The notes: a model not told the origin generated them from the letters alone. Shown: positions 33,884 through 43,679, numbered from the stretch's first letter. The stretch is DNA of 64,000 bases from Streptomyces violaceoruber (GCA_000720805.1 JODI01000018.1:1-64000), one strand, 5' to 3'. Numbers and translations: made by a program.

Positions 33884-34573
33884 ATGTTGAAAACGGGCAC
33901 AGGCACGAGTGTTTTTCGTTCAGGCAAGCCGACGACCGGAACCCGTACCGCCGCGGGCGTCGTCTGTGCAGCAGCGTCCTGCGCGCTGCTGCTGACCGGA
34001 TGCGGCGACGACACCGGTAAGCAGTCCTCCTCCGGCTCCCACGCATCCGCCTCCGCTTCGTCGGCGGAGGCCAGCGGCGCACTGACCCAGGATCAGCGCG
34101 AACGCGCGGGTCTGATCCCCGCTGACAAGACCGGCTACCGCAAGGCCGCGAGCATCGCCGTCCACGAAGTGGCCGGCGGAACGCTCACCAAGAGTGAGCT
34201 GAAGCGGGACAACAACGGCAAGCCGGTGTGGCGGAACACGGTGGCCGCCAAGGACGGCACCAAGAACGAGGTGGACGTGGATGCCGCCAACGGCAAGGTT
34301 GCCCGCTCCCGCATCGACCCTGACCAGGACAGCGACGACAAGCGCGAAGTGCTCCACCAGCTGGCGGAGGCCAAGATCTCCTCCCAGAAGGCGGTCGACG
34401 CCGTTACCGGCCGCACCAAGGGCACGGTGACCTCCGTCGAGCTCGACGACACCGACAACGGCACCACCATCCGGTCCGTCGACCTCGTCACGACCAACGA
34501 CTGGAACAAGACCACCTACGACGTGAATGCCACCAACGGCAAGGTCCTGCGCAAGCACGTCGACCGCGACTAG
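33884..34573 (+). CDS. PepSY-domain lipoprotein
   Basis: 229-aa exported lipoprotein. From ATG 33884 a long n-region leads to the hydrophobic AAGVVCAAASCALLL and lipobox LLTGC, Cys40. A Ser/Ala-rich linker follows. Two tandem PepSY-like repeats then occur: ASIAVHEVAGGTLTKSELKR with VDVDAANGKVARSRIDPD, and KISSQKAVDAVTGRTKGTVTSVELDD with YDVNATNGKVLRKHVD. PepSY domains are thought to modulate secreted peptidases. No regulator or protease is adjacent. The longer frame upstream is not supported by any signal. Confidence 0.82.
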   Translation: MLKTGTGTSVFRSGKPTTGTRTAAGVVCAAASCALLLTGCGDDTGKQSSSGSHASASASSAEASGALTQDQRERAGLIPADKTGYRKAASIAVHEVAGGTLTKSELKRDNNGKPVWRNTVAAKDGTKNEVDVDAANGKVARSRIDPDQDSDDKREVLHQLAEAKISSQKAVDAVTGRTKGTVTSVELDDTDNGTTIRSVDLVTTNDWNKTTYDVNATNGKVLRKHVDRD

Positions 34574-34744
34574 GGCCCTGGGTTCAATCGCAGCTCGTCG
34601 ACGATCTGCCGCAGTCGGACCTCATCGGGGCCGGTGCCGTTTCTCATCGAATGGGGCGCCTCCCCGCATCCGACCGCCACCCGTCTGCCGGGTGAGTCCG
34701 ATTCGTTCAAGACTCCCCGTCGCGGCGCTGCCTACGGTGGCCGT

Positions 34745-35152
34745 ATGACTCCACGATTCGACGCCATCGGGATGGTGGTCTCCGACATGGCCGCCTCGAT
34801 CGCCTTCTACCGCCGGCTCGGCTTCGGGTTCGCCGAGGGAGCCGAGAAGGAACCGCATGCAGAGGCCGCGCTGCCGGGTGGGCTGCGGCTGATGCTGGAC
34901 ACCGAGGAGGTGGTCCGCTCGTTCGATCCGGAATGGCGGCCGGCTTCGGCCGGGGACGGCCGTGTCGGGATCGCTCTGCTCTGTCAGAGCCCTGCGGAGG
35001 TCGACTCCGTCTATCAGGACATGGTGGGTGCCGGGTACCAGGGTCCGCGCAAGCCGTGGGACGCCGTGTGGGGGCAGCGGTACGCGGGCCTGCTCGACCC
35101 TGACGGCAACGGCGTCGACCTGTTCGCGCCGCTATCCGGGACGGGCCAGTAG
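34745..35152 (+). CDS. VOC (glyoxalase/bleomycin-resistance) family protein
   Basis: 135-aa protein with paired beta-alpha-beta-beta-beta modules. [25 protein letters not shown] opens the first, and [21 protein letters not shown] closes the second. VOC proteins are dioxygenases, isomerases or antibiotic-binding proteins; this one is too generic to place. It overlaps the 3' end of the AraC gene by 21 bp in a convergent arrangement, an antisense overlap rarely kept by chance. Confidence 0.8.
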   Translation: MTPRFDAIGMVVSDMAASIAFYRRLGFGFAEGAEKEPHAEAALPGGLRLMLDTEEVVRSFDPEWRPASAGDGRVGIALLCQSPAEVDSVYQDMVGAGYQGPRKPWDAVWGQRYAGLLDPDGNGVDLFAPLSGTGQ

Positions 35153-35821
35153 GCGACTGAGCGGCATTCCCGCCAACTCCCGTACGTCCCTTGCCAGGTG
35201 GGCCTGGTCCGCGAAGCCGGACCGGGCCGCCGTCTCCGCGAAGGGGACGCCCGCGCGGGCCAGCGCGAGGGCGCGTTGCAGGCGGAGGACGCGGGCGAGC
35301 GTCTTGGGGCCGTAGCCGAACGCCGCCAGGGAACGGCGGTGCAACTGGCGGGCACCGACGCCGAGTTCGTCGGCGGTGGCGGCGACCGGGCGGCCCGCGT
35401 CGAGGGACGTGACGAGCCGTTGCAGGAGGGGGTCGGGGGCGTCGGCGGCGGAGGCCCAGCGCAGAGCGACCTGCTCCAGGCCCGTCGTCGGGTGCGGGGC
35501 CGCGTTCACCTGGGCCGTGAGCCGCCGTACCTCGGCGGCCGGGCGCAGGTCGGACAGCGGCACGCGCCGGTCGCGCAGTTCGTGTGCGGGGACGCCCAGG
35601 AGGGCGGGCGCGGTGCCGGGGTGGAAACGGACGCCCGCCCAGTCGCTCCGCAGGCCGTTGGTGACGTACGCGCTCGTGTCGGGTCCGGCGACCAGCAGGC
35701 GGCCCTCGTTCCACAGCAGGTCCATGCAACCGTCGGGGAGGACGGGAGCCGTGCCGGGTCCGGACGGGGTGTTCGTCCACACCACCGCCCCGGTCAGCCG
35801 GGACGCCCGCTCCGCGTACAC
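35132..35821 (-). CDS. AraC-family regulator
   Basis: 229-aa regulator. The GTG at 35821 ([17 protein letters not shown]) is preferred over an upstream frame that lacks family similarity. The N-terminal part ([42 protein letters not shown]) is the DUF6597-like sensor common in actinobacterial AraC proteins. The C-terminal double HTH reads [33 protein letters not shown] and [25 protein letters not shown]. It may regulate the convergent VOC gene. Confidence 0.85.
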   Translation of the reverse strand: MYAERASRLTGAVVWTNTPSGPGTAPVLPDGCMDLLWNEGRLLVAGPDTSAYVTNGLRSDWAGVRFHPGTAPALLGVPAHELRDRRVPLSDLRPAAEVRRLTAQVNAAPHPTTGLEQVALRWASAADAPDPLLQRLVTSLDAGRPVAATADELGVGARQLHRRSLAAFGYGPKTLARVLRLQRALALARAGVPFAETAARSGFADQAHLARDVRELAGMPLSRLLARPG

Positions 35822-35898
35822 GTGAGCAAGGCTACGCCGCCCGGCAGAGCCCTTACGGCCCACCGGTCGGGACCGGAGCGGACCCCGGCGGTCCCTGC

Positions 35899-36765
35899 CT
35901 ACGCCCCACACGACCTGTGCTGCTGCGGGCTCACCCCGTACACCCGCTTGAACGCGCTGGACAGGGCGAACGCGCTGCCGTAGCCGACCTGACAGGCGAG
36001 GGTGTCGCGGAGGCGGTCGGCGGCGAGGGCGAGGCGCCGGCCGGTGAGGTAGGCCATCGGGGGCTCACCGACGAGGGCGGTGAAGCGGCGGGCCAGCGCG
36101 GCCCGGGACACCCCGGCCTTGGCGGCGAGCGAGGCCACCGTCCACGCGTGGGCGGGGTCGTCCTGGACCAGCCGCAGCACCCGGCCGGCCACGGGGTCGG
36201 CGAGCGCCGCGTACCAGGCGGGCGGTTCCGCCTCCGGGCGCGCGAACCAGGCCCTGAGCGCGGCGATGACCAGCAGGTCGAGGAGGCGGTCGAGGACGAC
36301 TTCCCGGCCGGGCTCGTCCCGCACGACCTCGTCCATGAGGACGGGCGTGAGCGCGCACTGCCACGTGTCGGAGGTGAGGGAGAGCAGCGGCGGCAGCGCG
36401 CCCAGCAGCCGGCCGTTGATCTCGCCCTGCACCGGATACGTCCCGATCAGCACCACCGTGGACCCGTCGGGCCGGTCGCCCCAGCCGCGTACGCCGATGT
36501 CCATGGAGCCGTTGAGGGACCTGCCGTCGGGGTAGTGGCAGCGGGCGCCCGGCAGGATCAGGGCCCGGGGCGCGGTGCCGGGGTCGTCGGCGCAGAGGTA
36601 CGGGTCGGGGCCGCGCGCGATGGCGAGCTCGCCCTCCCGCAGCCGCAGCCGCTCCCCCGTGTCCGGCACGATCCAGGCGTCGCCGCGGACCACCAGCATG
36701 ACGGTGAGCGGGGCGCGGTCGTCGATGCGTACGGCCCACGGCGGATCGAAACACGCATGGATCAT
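35899..36765 (-). CDS. AraC-family regulator with cupin domain
   Basis: 288 aa from ATG 36765. The N-terminal cupin_6 sensor ([38 protein letters not shown]) precedes the AraC double HTH ([63 protein letters not shown]). Family members usually start about 17 residues earlier. The expected extra residues (DPLAVLLEGPRARGAF) are present in frame upstream, but a GGG stands where an ATG/GTG start would be expected, within an inverted-repeat element. The true start is therefore uncertain. Confidence 0.82.
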   Translation of the reverse strand: MIHACFDPPWAVRIDDRAPLTVMLVVRGDAWIVPDTGERLRLREGELAIARGPDPYLCADDPGTAPRALILPGARCHYPDGRSLNGSMDIGVRGWGDRPDGSTVVLIGTYPVQGEINGRLLGALPPLLSLTSDTWQCALTPVLMDEVVRDEPGREVVLDRLLDLLVIAALRAWFARPEAEPPAWYAALADPVAGRVLRLVQDDPAHAWTVASLAAKAGVSRAALARRFTALVGEPPMAYLTGRRLALAADRLRDTLACQVGYGSAFALSSAFKRVYGVSPQQHRSCGA

Positions 36766-36806
36766 GAAGGCGCCCCGGGCCCGGGGTCCCTCCAGGAGGA
36801 CTGCGA

Positions 36807-36841
36807 GGGGGTCCCCGCGTGACGTTCGAACGTGGGGGAGC
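36807..36841. repeat. Palindromic intergenic element at AraC 5' end
   Basis: A 12-bp palindrome ACGTTCGAACGT (36822-36833) is flanked by C-rich and G-rich arms (GTCCCCGCG ... GGGGGAGC) that can fold further. It resembles the short GC-rich palindromes scattered in Streptomyces intergenic regions. It sits where the AraC gene's start codon would be expected. Confidence 0.5.
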
Positions 36842-36858
36842 GTCCATGACGTCAGCGT

Positions 36859-38010
36859 CTAGGAGTCCTCCGGCTTGTGCGGCGGGTGGGTGCTCTTGAC
36901 GTGGGTGCGCAGGCGGGAGGTGACGTCCTCCGGGGGCAGGAAGCGTGACCAGCGTTCCGGGAACTCGGAGGGCATGTCCGGGTCGTTCAGGTCGTCGGGG
37001 TCGCCCTGGTCGCGGGCCGCGGCGGCGCGGGCGACGTACTGGGCGACCTGGGCCTCGCGCAGCCGCTCGTTGGCGGCGCGGGCCGCGGCCGTCGCGGCGG
37101 CCGGCCAGACGCGGTCGATGGCGGCGTTGACCGCGGCCCCGACGAGGACGGCGAACGCGGCCACGCCGATCCACAGGAGTACGGCGACGGGCGCGGCGAG
37201 GGAGCCGTAGATGGTGGGGCCCTCGACCGTGCTGGTGAGGTAGATCCGCAGCAGGAAACTGCCGAGGACCCACATCGCGAGGGCGACCAGGGCGCCGGGC
37301 ACGTCCTCGATCCACGGGGAGCGGACCGGGACCGACACGTGGTAGAGCGTGGTCAGGAAGACGATGGACAGGACGATGACCACGGGCCAGTACAGGACCT
37401 GGACGACGGTCGTCGACCACGGGACGATGTTCACCACCGCGTCCGGCCCGGCCACCATCAGCGGCAGCGCGATCGAGCCGATCAGCAGGGCGACGATGAA
37501 CAGCAGGAACGCCATGATGCGGGTCTTGACGATGCCCCGGACGCCGTCGAGGCCGTACATGACGGTGATGGTGTCTATGAAGACGTTCACCGCGCGGGAG
37601 CCCGACCACAGGGCGAACAGGAAGCCGATGGAGATGACGTCGGGCCGGCCGCCCTTCATCACGTCGTGCAGGATCGGCTGGGCGATCTGAGTGACGCCCT
37701 TGTCGGACAGGACCGTGCGCGAGGCCTCCAGGAGGTTGTTCTCCAGGCTCGCGATGGTGTCGGCGCCGGTCCAGTCGTCGACGTAGCCGAGCAGCCCGAT
37801 CATGCTGAGCAGCAGCGGCGGCACGGACAGCAGCGTGAAGAACGCGGCCTCGGCCGCGAGTCCCAGGATCCGGTACTCCATGCACGAGTTGACGGTGTCC
37901 TTGAGCAGCAGCCAGGCGGTCCGGCGCTTGGAGACGTTCCGATAGAGCGCACGCGCCCGGTGGAGACGGCCGGAGGGGGGCCGCTGGGGGGATTCACTTG
38001 CTGACTGCAC
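36859..38010 (-). CDS. YihY/BrkB-family membrane protein
   Basis: 383-aa integral membrane protein with about six helices (AAEAAFFTLLSVPPLLLSMIGLLGY, RIMAFLLFIVALLIGSIALPLMVAG, VVIVLSIVFLTTLYHVS, and APVAVLLWIGVAAFAVLVGAAVNAAID). The SVPPLLL and PGALVA blocks are family hallmarks. The tail of about 75 residues is cytoplasmic and highly charged. Function of the family is not firmly established. It is the upstream gene of the AraC on the same strand and diverges from the acyl-CoA dehydrogenase. Confidence 0.85.
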   Translation of the reverse strand: MQSASESPQRPPSGRLHRARALYRNVSKRRTAWLLLKDTVNSCMEYRILGLAAEAAFFTLLSVPPLLLSMIGLLGYVDDWTGADTIASLENNLLEASRTVLSDKGVTQIAQPILHDVMKGGRPDVISIGFLFALWSGSRAVNVFIDTITVMYGLDGVRGIVKTRIMAFLLFIVALLIGSIALPLMVAGPDAVVNIVPWSTTVVQVLYWPVVIVLSIVFLTTLYHVSVPVRSPWIEDVPGALVALAMWVLGSFLLRIYLTSTVEGPTIYGSLAAPVAVLLWIGVAAFAVLVGAAVNAAIDRVWPAAATAAARAANERLREAQVAQYVARAAAARDQGDPDDLNDPDMPSEFPERWSRFLPPEDVTSRLRTHVKSTHPPHKPEDS

Positions 38011-38156
38011 GACCTAACGGTATCCGCCGTGGGAGGCTCCACTCATCCCCCGGCGCTCCGGCTCGCCCGCCCTCGTGCCACCCGCTGTCACGCCCGCCGT
38101 CACGCCCGCCGTCACGTCGGTGTGGTGACCGTCGCCATCACGGGTAGGTTCGCAGC

Positions 38157-39791
38157 ATGGCAGGCAGCACCCACACCGTGACCAACCAGCCTCCGCCGCT
38201 GGTGGGATACGACGTCTTCACCGCCGACCGGGCCCTGACGGAAGCGGTGGAGCGGCACACCGACCCCGAGCTGTGCGACGAGGTACGCGGCGAGCTGGCG
38301 GCGCTCGGCCGGGCCTCCGGTTCGGCGCAGCTGCACGAGTGGGGGACGCAGGCGAACGAGAATCCGCCGAGACTGCGCACCCACGACCGCTACGGGCACC
38401 GTCTCGACGAGGTCGAGTTCCATCCCTCCTGGCACCGGCTGCTCGGAAAGGGCGTCTCCGCGGGCCTGACCGCGGCCTGGTCCCGGCCCGCCGGCCACGT
38501 CCGGCGGGCGGCGGCGTTCCTGGTGTGGACCCAGGTCGACGCGGGCAACCTGTGCCCCCTGTCGATGACCCACGCGGCGGTGCCCGCCCTGCGCAGCGAT
38601 CCCGCGCTCGCCGCGGAGTGGGAGCCCCGGCTGACGTCCATGGTCTACGACCGTGAGCTGCGGCCGGCCCGTCTGAAGGCCGGGGCGCTGTTCGGGATGG
38701 GCATGACGGAGAAGCAGGGCGGCAGTGACGTCCGCGCCAACGCGACGACCGCCACTGCGCTCGCCGAGGCCGGGACGTACGAGCTGACCGGGCACAAGTG
38801 GTTCTGCTCGGCGCCGATGTCGGACGGTTTCCTGGTGCTGGCGCACGCTCCGGAGGGGCTCACCTGCTTTCTCGTGCCGCGGGTGCTGGAGGACGGCTCC
38901 CGCAACGTCTTCATGATCCAGCGCCTCAAGGACAAGCTGGGCAACCGGTCGAACGCGTCCGGCGAGGTCGAGTTCGACGGGACCTGGGCCCGCCGGGTCG
39001 GCGAGGAGGGGCGCGGGGTGCGCACCATCATCGAGATGGTGGCGGCGACCCGGCTCGACTGTGTCCTCGGTTCCGCGGGTCTGATGCGGCAGGCCGTCGC
39101 CCAGGCGGTGCACCACTGCACATACCGCGAGGCCTTCGGCGGCACGCTCGCCGACAAGGCGCTGATGCGCAACGTGCTGGCCGACCTCGCGCTGGAGTCG
39201 GAGGCGGCGACCACCCTCGCGCTGCGGCTCGCGGCGGCCTACGACGACGGGAGCGAGCAGGAGCGGGCGCTGCTCAGGATCGCGGTGCCGGCCGCCAAGT
39301 ACTGGGTGACCAAGCGGTGTCCGCCGGTGGCGGTGGAGGCAGCCGAGTGCCTGGGCGGCAACGGGTACGTCGAGGAGTCGGGCATGCCCCGGCTGGTGCG
39401 CGAGTCGCCGCTGAACTCGATCTGGGAGGGCGCGGGCAACGTCCAGGCGCTGGACGTGGTGCGGGCGCTGCAGCGGGAGCCGAAGGCCCTCAACGCCTAC
39501 CTCCTGGAGGTCGGCAAGGCCCGCGGCGCCGACCACCGCCTCGACACGGCGGTCAAGGACCTGTTGACCGAACTCGGCGACCTGGACGGCGTGGAGGGGC
39601 GGGCGCGGCGGCTGGCCGAGCGGCTGGCGCTGGTGCTCCAGGGCTCGCTGCTCGTGCGGTACGCGCCGCCGGAGGTGGCCGACGCGTTCTGCGGGGCCCG
39701 CCTGGGCGGCGACGGCGGCGCGGCCTTCGGGACGCTGCCGAGCAGCCTGGACCTGGCGTCGGTGGTGGAGCGGGCGCGTCCTCAGGTGTGA
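38157..39791 (+). CDS. aidB: AidB-like acyl-CoA dehydrogenase
   Basis: 544-aa flavoenzyme of the AidB branch. It has the acyl-CoA dehydrogenase core (GALFGMGMTEKQGGSDVRANATTA; TGHKWFCSAPMSDGFLVLA; MIQRLKDKLGNRSNASGEVEFDGTWA) and the AidB-type C-terminal blocks AAECLGGNGYVEESGMPRLVRESPLNSIWEGAGNVQALDVVRAL. Length matches E. coli AidB, a protein of the alkylation response that binds DNA. The gene is monocistronic; no ada or alk gene is nearby. Catalytic substrate is uncertain for the whole group. Confidence 0.85.
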   Translation: MAGSTHTVTNQPPPLVGYDVFTADRALTEAVERHTDPELCDEVRGELAALGRASGSAQLHEWGTQANENPPRLRTHDRYGHRLDEVEFHPSWHRLLGKGVSAGLTAAWSRPAGHVRRAAAFLVWTQVDAGNLCPLSMTHAAVPALRSDPALAAEWEPRLTSMVYDRELRPARLKAGALFGMGMTEKQGGSDVRANATTATALAEAGTYELTGHKWFCSAPMSDGFLVLAHAPEGLTCFLVPRVLEDGSRNVFMIQRLKDKLGNRSNASGEVEFDGTWARRVGEEGRGVRTIIEMVAATRLDCVLGSAGLMRQAVAQAVHHCTYREAFGGTLADKALMRNVLADLALESEAATTLALRLAAAYDDGSEQERALLRIAVPAAKYWVTKRCPPVAVEAAECLGGNGYVEESGMPRLVRESPLNSIWEGAGNVQALDVVRALQREPKALNAYLLEVGKARGADHRLDTAVKDLLTELGDLDGVEGRARRLAERLALVLQGSLLVRYAPPEVADAFCGARLGGDGGAAFGTLPSSLDLASVVERARPQV

Positions 39792-39977
39792 GCCCCACGC
39801 GCCTGAGCGGTCTGAACTCCATGCGCCTTGCCTGTGCGTGAGCGCGTAGTGCGGGGGTGGTGCTGCGCCGACACGGCACCACCCCCGACGCTGGCCCGTT
39901 TCAGGCCGGTGACGCCGCTTGCGGCGGCGTCGCTCAAGTCTCGATCCCCGGAGAGCCGACCACCAGGGTTGCAGGGG

Positions 39978-39985
39978 GTTGCAAC
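39978..39985. promoter_or_regulatory. GTTGCAAC palindrome upstream of GAF regulator
   Basis: A short palindrome next to a second half (GGTTGCAG) lies in the 330-bp gap 39792-40121, which is otherwise without recognised genes. It could be an operator for the following regulator. Confidence 0.3.
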
Positions 39986-40121
39986 TTGTTGGCGACTGTG
40001 TGCGGAGTGTGTCCAACTGTCCCGGGCAGGCGGCACTATGAGACGGACAGTCAAGACGGACCGGTCGGCCGTGGCCGAAAGACGACGTCCACCGGTTGTT
40101 CCGAGCTCTTGGGGAGGACCA

Positions 40122-41408
40122 GTGGCGCTCTCGCCGACGGACGTCACGCAGCTCGCCGCCGTGGACTCGGCGCGGGCGGCGCGAGTACTCAGCGAGGTCC
40201 GCTCCGCCCGGCTCTCCGGGCAGCGGGCGCCGGTCGCGCCGCGTCCGGTGATCGAGCAGTCCTGGGGGCGGAGTCTGCGCGGCGGGGTCGATCCCGAGTA
40301 CGGGTCCCGGTCGGGGCTGCTGTCCCGCGAGGAGGTGCAGCGGCGCCGGGAGGCGACGGCCCTGCGCCATGTCCTTCCGGTGCTGCGGGAGGGGCTGGTG
40401 TCGGTCGCGGACGTCGCCCACCACATCATGGTGGTCGCCGACGAGCAGGGCCGGGTGCTGTGGCGCGAGGGCAGTTCGCCGGTGCTGCGCAGAGCCGACG
40501 GGATCGGCTTCGAACTCGGCGCGGACTGGCGGGAGGAGGTCGTCGGCACCAACGGCGTGGGCACCGCGGCCGTCGCCCGGCGGCCGGTGCAGGTCTTCGC
40601 CTCCGAGCACTTCGTACGCGCGCACGCCAACTGGACCTGCGCCGGCGCCCCGGTCACCGACCCGCGGGACGGCCGGCTGCTCGGCGTGGTGGACGTGAGC
40701 GGCCCGCTGGAGACGATGCACCCGGCCACGCTCGCCTGGGTGGACTCGGTGGCCAAGCTCGCCGAGTCGAGGCTGCGTGAACTGCATGTCGCCGCCCTGG
40801 AACGGCTGCGCGCGGTGGCCTCCCCGGTGCTGGCCGGGCTGGGCGGGCGGGCCGTGGTGGTGGACCGGGACGGCTGGACGGCCGCGGTGACCGGGATGCC
40901 GTACACGCACCGGATACCGCTGCCCAAGTCGCCCTCGGCGGGCCGCCGGTGGCTGCCGTCGCTCGGGCTGTGCGCGCTGGAGCCGCTGGCGGGCGGCTGG
41001 CTGGTCCGCGTCGCGGAGGAGCCGGTGCCGGGCGGCACCACCCGGATCGTGCTGGATCTGACCCAGCCGCGCCGCTGGTCGGTGACCGTGTCGGGGGGTG
41101 CGGGCTCCTGGAGTCACGAACTGACACCCCGGCACGCCGAGTTGCTGTACCTGCTGGCCCGGCACCGCACCGGCCGCAGTGCGTCGGGCCTGGCCGAGGA
41201 GCTGTTCGGGGACCCGGCCCGCACGGTGACCGTGCGCGCCGAGATGTCCCGGATCCGCCGCTACCTCGGAGGGCTGCTGGAGCACCGGCCCTACCGTTTC
41301 GGCGAGGACACCGAGGTGGAGGTGCTCCTCCCGGCCGACACGGGCGACCTGTTGCCCCACTCGACCGCTCCGGCGGTGCGCGCCGCCCGGGCGGCGGAGA
41401 CGGCCTGA
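40122..41408 (+). CDS. GAF-domain transcriptional regulator
   Basis: 428-aa regulator from GTG 40122, which follows GGGGAGG; the longer upstream frame is less likely. Residues about 30-230 contain a GAF sensor with the AcoR-like N-terminus (RPVIEQSWGRSLRGGVDPE, IGFELGADWREEVVGTNGVGTAAVARRPVQVFASEHFVRAHANWTCAGAPV). There is no AAA+ domain. The C-terminus is a winged helix (LTPRHAELLYLLARHRTGRSASGLAEELFGDPARTVTVRAEMSRIRRYLG). This architecture is common in actinobacteria. Possible targets are the flanking aidB or secreted-protein genes. Confidence 0.82.
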   Translation: MALSPTDVTQLAAVDSARAARVLSEVRSARLSGQRAPVAPRPVIEQSWGRSLRGGVDPEYGSRSGLLSREEVQRRREATALRHVLPVLREGLVSVADVAHHIMVVADEQGRVLWREGSSPVLRRADGIGFELGADWREEVVGTNGVGTAAVARRPVQVFASEHFVRAHANWTCAGAPVTDPRDGRLLGVVDVSGPLETMHPATLAWVDSVAKLAESRLRELHVAALERLRAVASPVLAGLGGRAVVVDRDGWTAAVTGMPYTHRIPLPKSPSAGRRWLPSLGLCALEPLAGGWLVRVAEEPVPGGTTRIVLDLTQPRRWSVTVSGGAGSWSHELTPRHAELLYLLARHRTGRSASGLAEELFGDPARTVTVRAEMSRIRRYLGGLLEHRPYRFGEDTEVEVLLPADTGDLLPHSTAPAVRAARAAETA

Positions 41409-41616
41409 GTCGTCGGGCGGGCGGCAGGGACCGAGTCGCCGGGCGATGTGAACCATCAGACAATGCGAACACCCCGGGGTGCATCTTTCGCATAATTGCA
41501 GGGTCTTCGTCCCCCGGGGTGTCCGACTGCCGTAGCATCCCTCTACGGGCCACCCCACCTGCTCCTCGGTCAACGTACTGATCATCAGGCGCAGTTGGCT
41601 CGCCTGGGGAGGAAGC

Positions 41617-42909
41617 ATGAAACAACGCGGCAGACACCGCCGGCGCAAGCGAGGCAGGGCGCTACGCGCCTTTCTGGCCGCGACCGCTCTCGCCCTGACC
41701 GGCGCGGCCACCATGATCAGCGCCTCGCAGGCCACGGTCGACGGCAGCCCAGGGGCCCTCAAGCCGCTCTCCACGGCCTCCGACACCGCCGCGCTGCGAC
41801 TGCGGGAGGCCCAGGTACCGCAGCGCAGCCTCGACCGGCTCGCCGCGGGGATGGGCCGGCCGATCGGCGTCGGCACCGTGCTCAACGGCGCCGACCACAC
41901 CCTGCGCACCGCCTCCTCCTGCGCGGCCGAGGAACGCGGCGCACTGCCCGTCGAGCCCGCCGCCACCCGCGCCTACTGCTGGAACGCCGCCGACGCCCGC
42001 TCATGGCGGCCCGGCGCCGTCACCACCTCCGGGGACGCCGACGACGACGGTGTCTGGGGCAGCAACCGCGTGATCCTCTCCGGCTGGACCCAGGACAGCG
42101 ACGCCTCCGGCCGCCCGCTCGCCAAGGTCGCCTTCGTCGACGCCGACGACCTGGGCCGGCTCAGCTACACCTGGGTGCTCCTGGTCGTGCCGGTCGACGG
42201 CGGCCGCGACTACCGGGCGCTGGCCTCCCGGCTGTCCGGCATGGTCTGGTACGAGGACAAGCTGCTGGTCACCGCCGACGACGACGGGCGCGACGCGCTG
42301 TACGTGTACGACATGAACCGCGTCCAGCGCGCCACCGTGGCGGCGTCCGCGGTCGGCCGGGTGCGCGGCGGCTGGTCGGCGCACGGCTACCGGTACGTCA
42401 TGCCGGCCGTCGGCTCCTACCAGGTGACCGGCGCGGACGGCGCCGTCCCCGCGAGCATCTCCCTGGACCGCACGACGACACCCGACAGCCTGGTCGCGAG
42501 CGCGCGGCCCGCCACCGGCGACCACCGGCCCGCCCGTCTGTGGCGCTACTCCTTCGCCTCGGCCCCGACACCGTCACCCCGCTCCGGCCTGCTCGCCACC
42601 GACGCCGGCGGCTACGCCGACCCGACCGAGGCGTACGAGACCGACGGGGCCGACATCGGGGGCGTCCTGTCGCACCACTCCGACTGGTACGTGACCCGCA
42701 CCGGCTCGGGCGACGGGCACGGCACGCTGTGGCGGCAGACCGTGGACGGCGCCCGGGCGACCCGGTGCGGGGCAGAGGACCGGCGCAACTGCTGGAGCCC
42801 GGACACGGCGTCCCTCTCCTACTGGGAGGAGAGCGGTGAGGTGTGGACCCAGTCGGAGCGGATGCTCTTCGCGCTGCCGCTGGCGTCCCTCGACAGGGCG
42901 CTCGGGTAG
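41617..42909 (+). CDS. Secreted protein of unknown function
   Basis: 430-aa exported protein. The N-terminus MKQRGRHRRRKRGRALRAF plus a hydrophobic stretch is a Sec signal with a long charged n-region. The mature protein has repeated short beta-strand blocks with W-x-x-G and D-x-D-G turns (SGDADDDGVWGSNRVILSGW), suggesting a propeller or similar beta fold. Two Cys pairs may form disulfides. It is annotated as hypothetical in my knowledge of streptomycetes. Upstream lie palindromic CACCCCGGGGTG (41470-41481) and an AT-rich CATAAT near 41490, likely promoter elements. Confidence 0.7.
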   Translation: MKQRGRHRRRKRGRALRAFLAATALALTGAATMISASQATVDGSPGALKPLSTASDTAALRLREAQVPQRSLDRLAAGMGRPIGVGTVLNGADHTLRTASSCAAEERGALPVEPAATRAYCWNAADARSWRPGAVTTSGDADDDGVWGSNRVILSGWTQDSDASGRPLAKVAFVDADDLGRLSYTWVLLVVPVDGGRDYRALASRLSGMVWYEDKLLVTADDDGRDALYVYDMNRVQRATVAASAVGRVRGGWSAHGYRYVMPAVGSYQVTGADGAVPASISLDRTTTPDSLVASARPATGDHRPARLWRYSFASAPTPSPRSGLLATDAGGYADPTEAYETDGADIGGVLSHHSDWYVTRTGSGDGHGTLWRQTVDGARATRCGAEDRRNCWSPDTASLSYWEESGEVWTQSERMLFALPLASLDRALG

Positions 42910-42935
42910 CGGGACGGCCGCCCTGGCTCTCGAAG

Positions 42936-43047
42936 GCACCCGGAGCCTCCAAGGCGCCCGGAGCCTCCAAGCCGCCCGGAGCCGATCGACAGACTGCTCG
43001 GGGCCCCTCCAAGCCGCCCGGAGCCGATCGACAGACCGCTCGGCCTC
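42936..43047 (+). repeat. Tandem repeats before GNAT gene
   Basis: Two 18-bp units related to GCACCCGGAGCCTCCAAG run into two copies of a 42-bp unit (42964-43005 and 43006-43047) that are identical over their first 31 bp. The region lies between the secreted-protein stop and the GNAT ATG. It may be a slippage-prone array. Confidence 0.75.
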
Positions 43048-43064
43048 GTGATTCCCTGGCCGCC

Positions 43065-43637
43065 ATGACCAACATCCCCGTGACCACCTGGTCCCTGGAG
43101 CAGACCGCCCCGACCGACCTCCTGCCGGCCGCCGCGCCGGAGGGGGACGTGCGGATCGTGCGCGCCGAGGTCCCCTCCCCCGAGCTCAGCCGCTTCCTGT
43201 ACGCCTCGGTCGGCGGGGACCTCCGCTGGATCGACCGGCTGGGCTGGACGTACGCGCGGTGGCAGGAGCACCTGGACCGGCCGGGCGTGGAGACGTGGGT
43301 GGCGTACGACCGGGGGACGCCCGCGGGGTACGTGGAGCTGGAGGCCCAGGACGACGGCGTCGTAGAGATCGCCTACTTCGGACTGCTCCCGGCCTTCCGG
43401 GGGCGGCGGATCGGCGGGCACCTGCTCTCGTACGGCGCCGCCCGCGCCTGGGATCTCGCGGACCGGCAGCCCGGGCTGCCGCCGACCAAGCGGGTCTGGC
43501 TGCATACATGCAGCCTGGACGGGGAGCACGCGATGGACAACTATCTGCGCCGGGGCTTCAAGCTGTTCGACACCCAGGTCGAGGAGAAGCCCCAGGTGGC
43601 GGCCCCGGGCCCGTGGCCCGGCGCTCACGCGGGCTGA
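43065..43637 (+). CDS. GNAT-family N-acetyltransferase
   Basis: 190-aa acetyltransferase. The ATG 43065 is chosen because the upstream open frame is the repetitive spacer. The acetyl-CoA site is IAYFGLLPAFRGRRIGGHLLSYG, in place of the usual R/QxxGxG/A motif (RGRRIGG). WVAYDRGTPAGYVELEAQDDG and NYLRRGFKLFD are typical neighbours. The acceptor is unknown. Confidence 0.85.
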   Translation: MTNIPVTTWSLEQTAPTDLLPAAAPEGDVRIVRAEVPSPELSRFLYASVGGDLRWIDRLGWTYARWQEHLDRPGVETWVAYDRGTPAGYVELEAQDDGVVEIAYFGLLPAFRGRRIGGHLLSYGAARAWDLADRQPGLPPTKRVWLHTCSLDGEHAMDNYLRRGFKLFDTQVEEKPQVAAPGPWPGAHAG

Positions 43638-43656
43638 CCTGCTCCGACCTGCGCGG

Positions 43657-43679
43657 ACGCGGCCGGGCCCCGGCCGTGT
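43657..43679 (+). terminator. Hairpin terminator after GNAT
   Basis: A 9-bp stem ACGCGGCCG / CGGCCGTGT (one G-U pair) with a 5-base loop lies 20 bp after the stop. It separates the GNAT gene from the sulfur operon. Confidence 0.6.

Noticed and set aside
38112..41966. Very long minus-strand open frame opposite aidB and the GAF regulator
   Set aside because: It lacks any family motif, is rich in Arg/Gly/His as expected for antisense of GC-rich genes, and covers two well-supported plus-strand genes.
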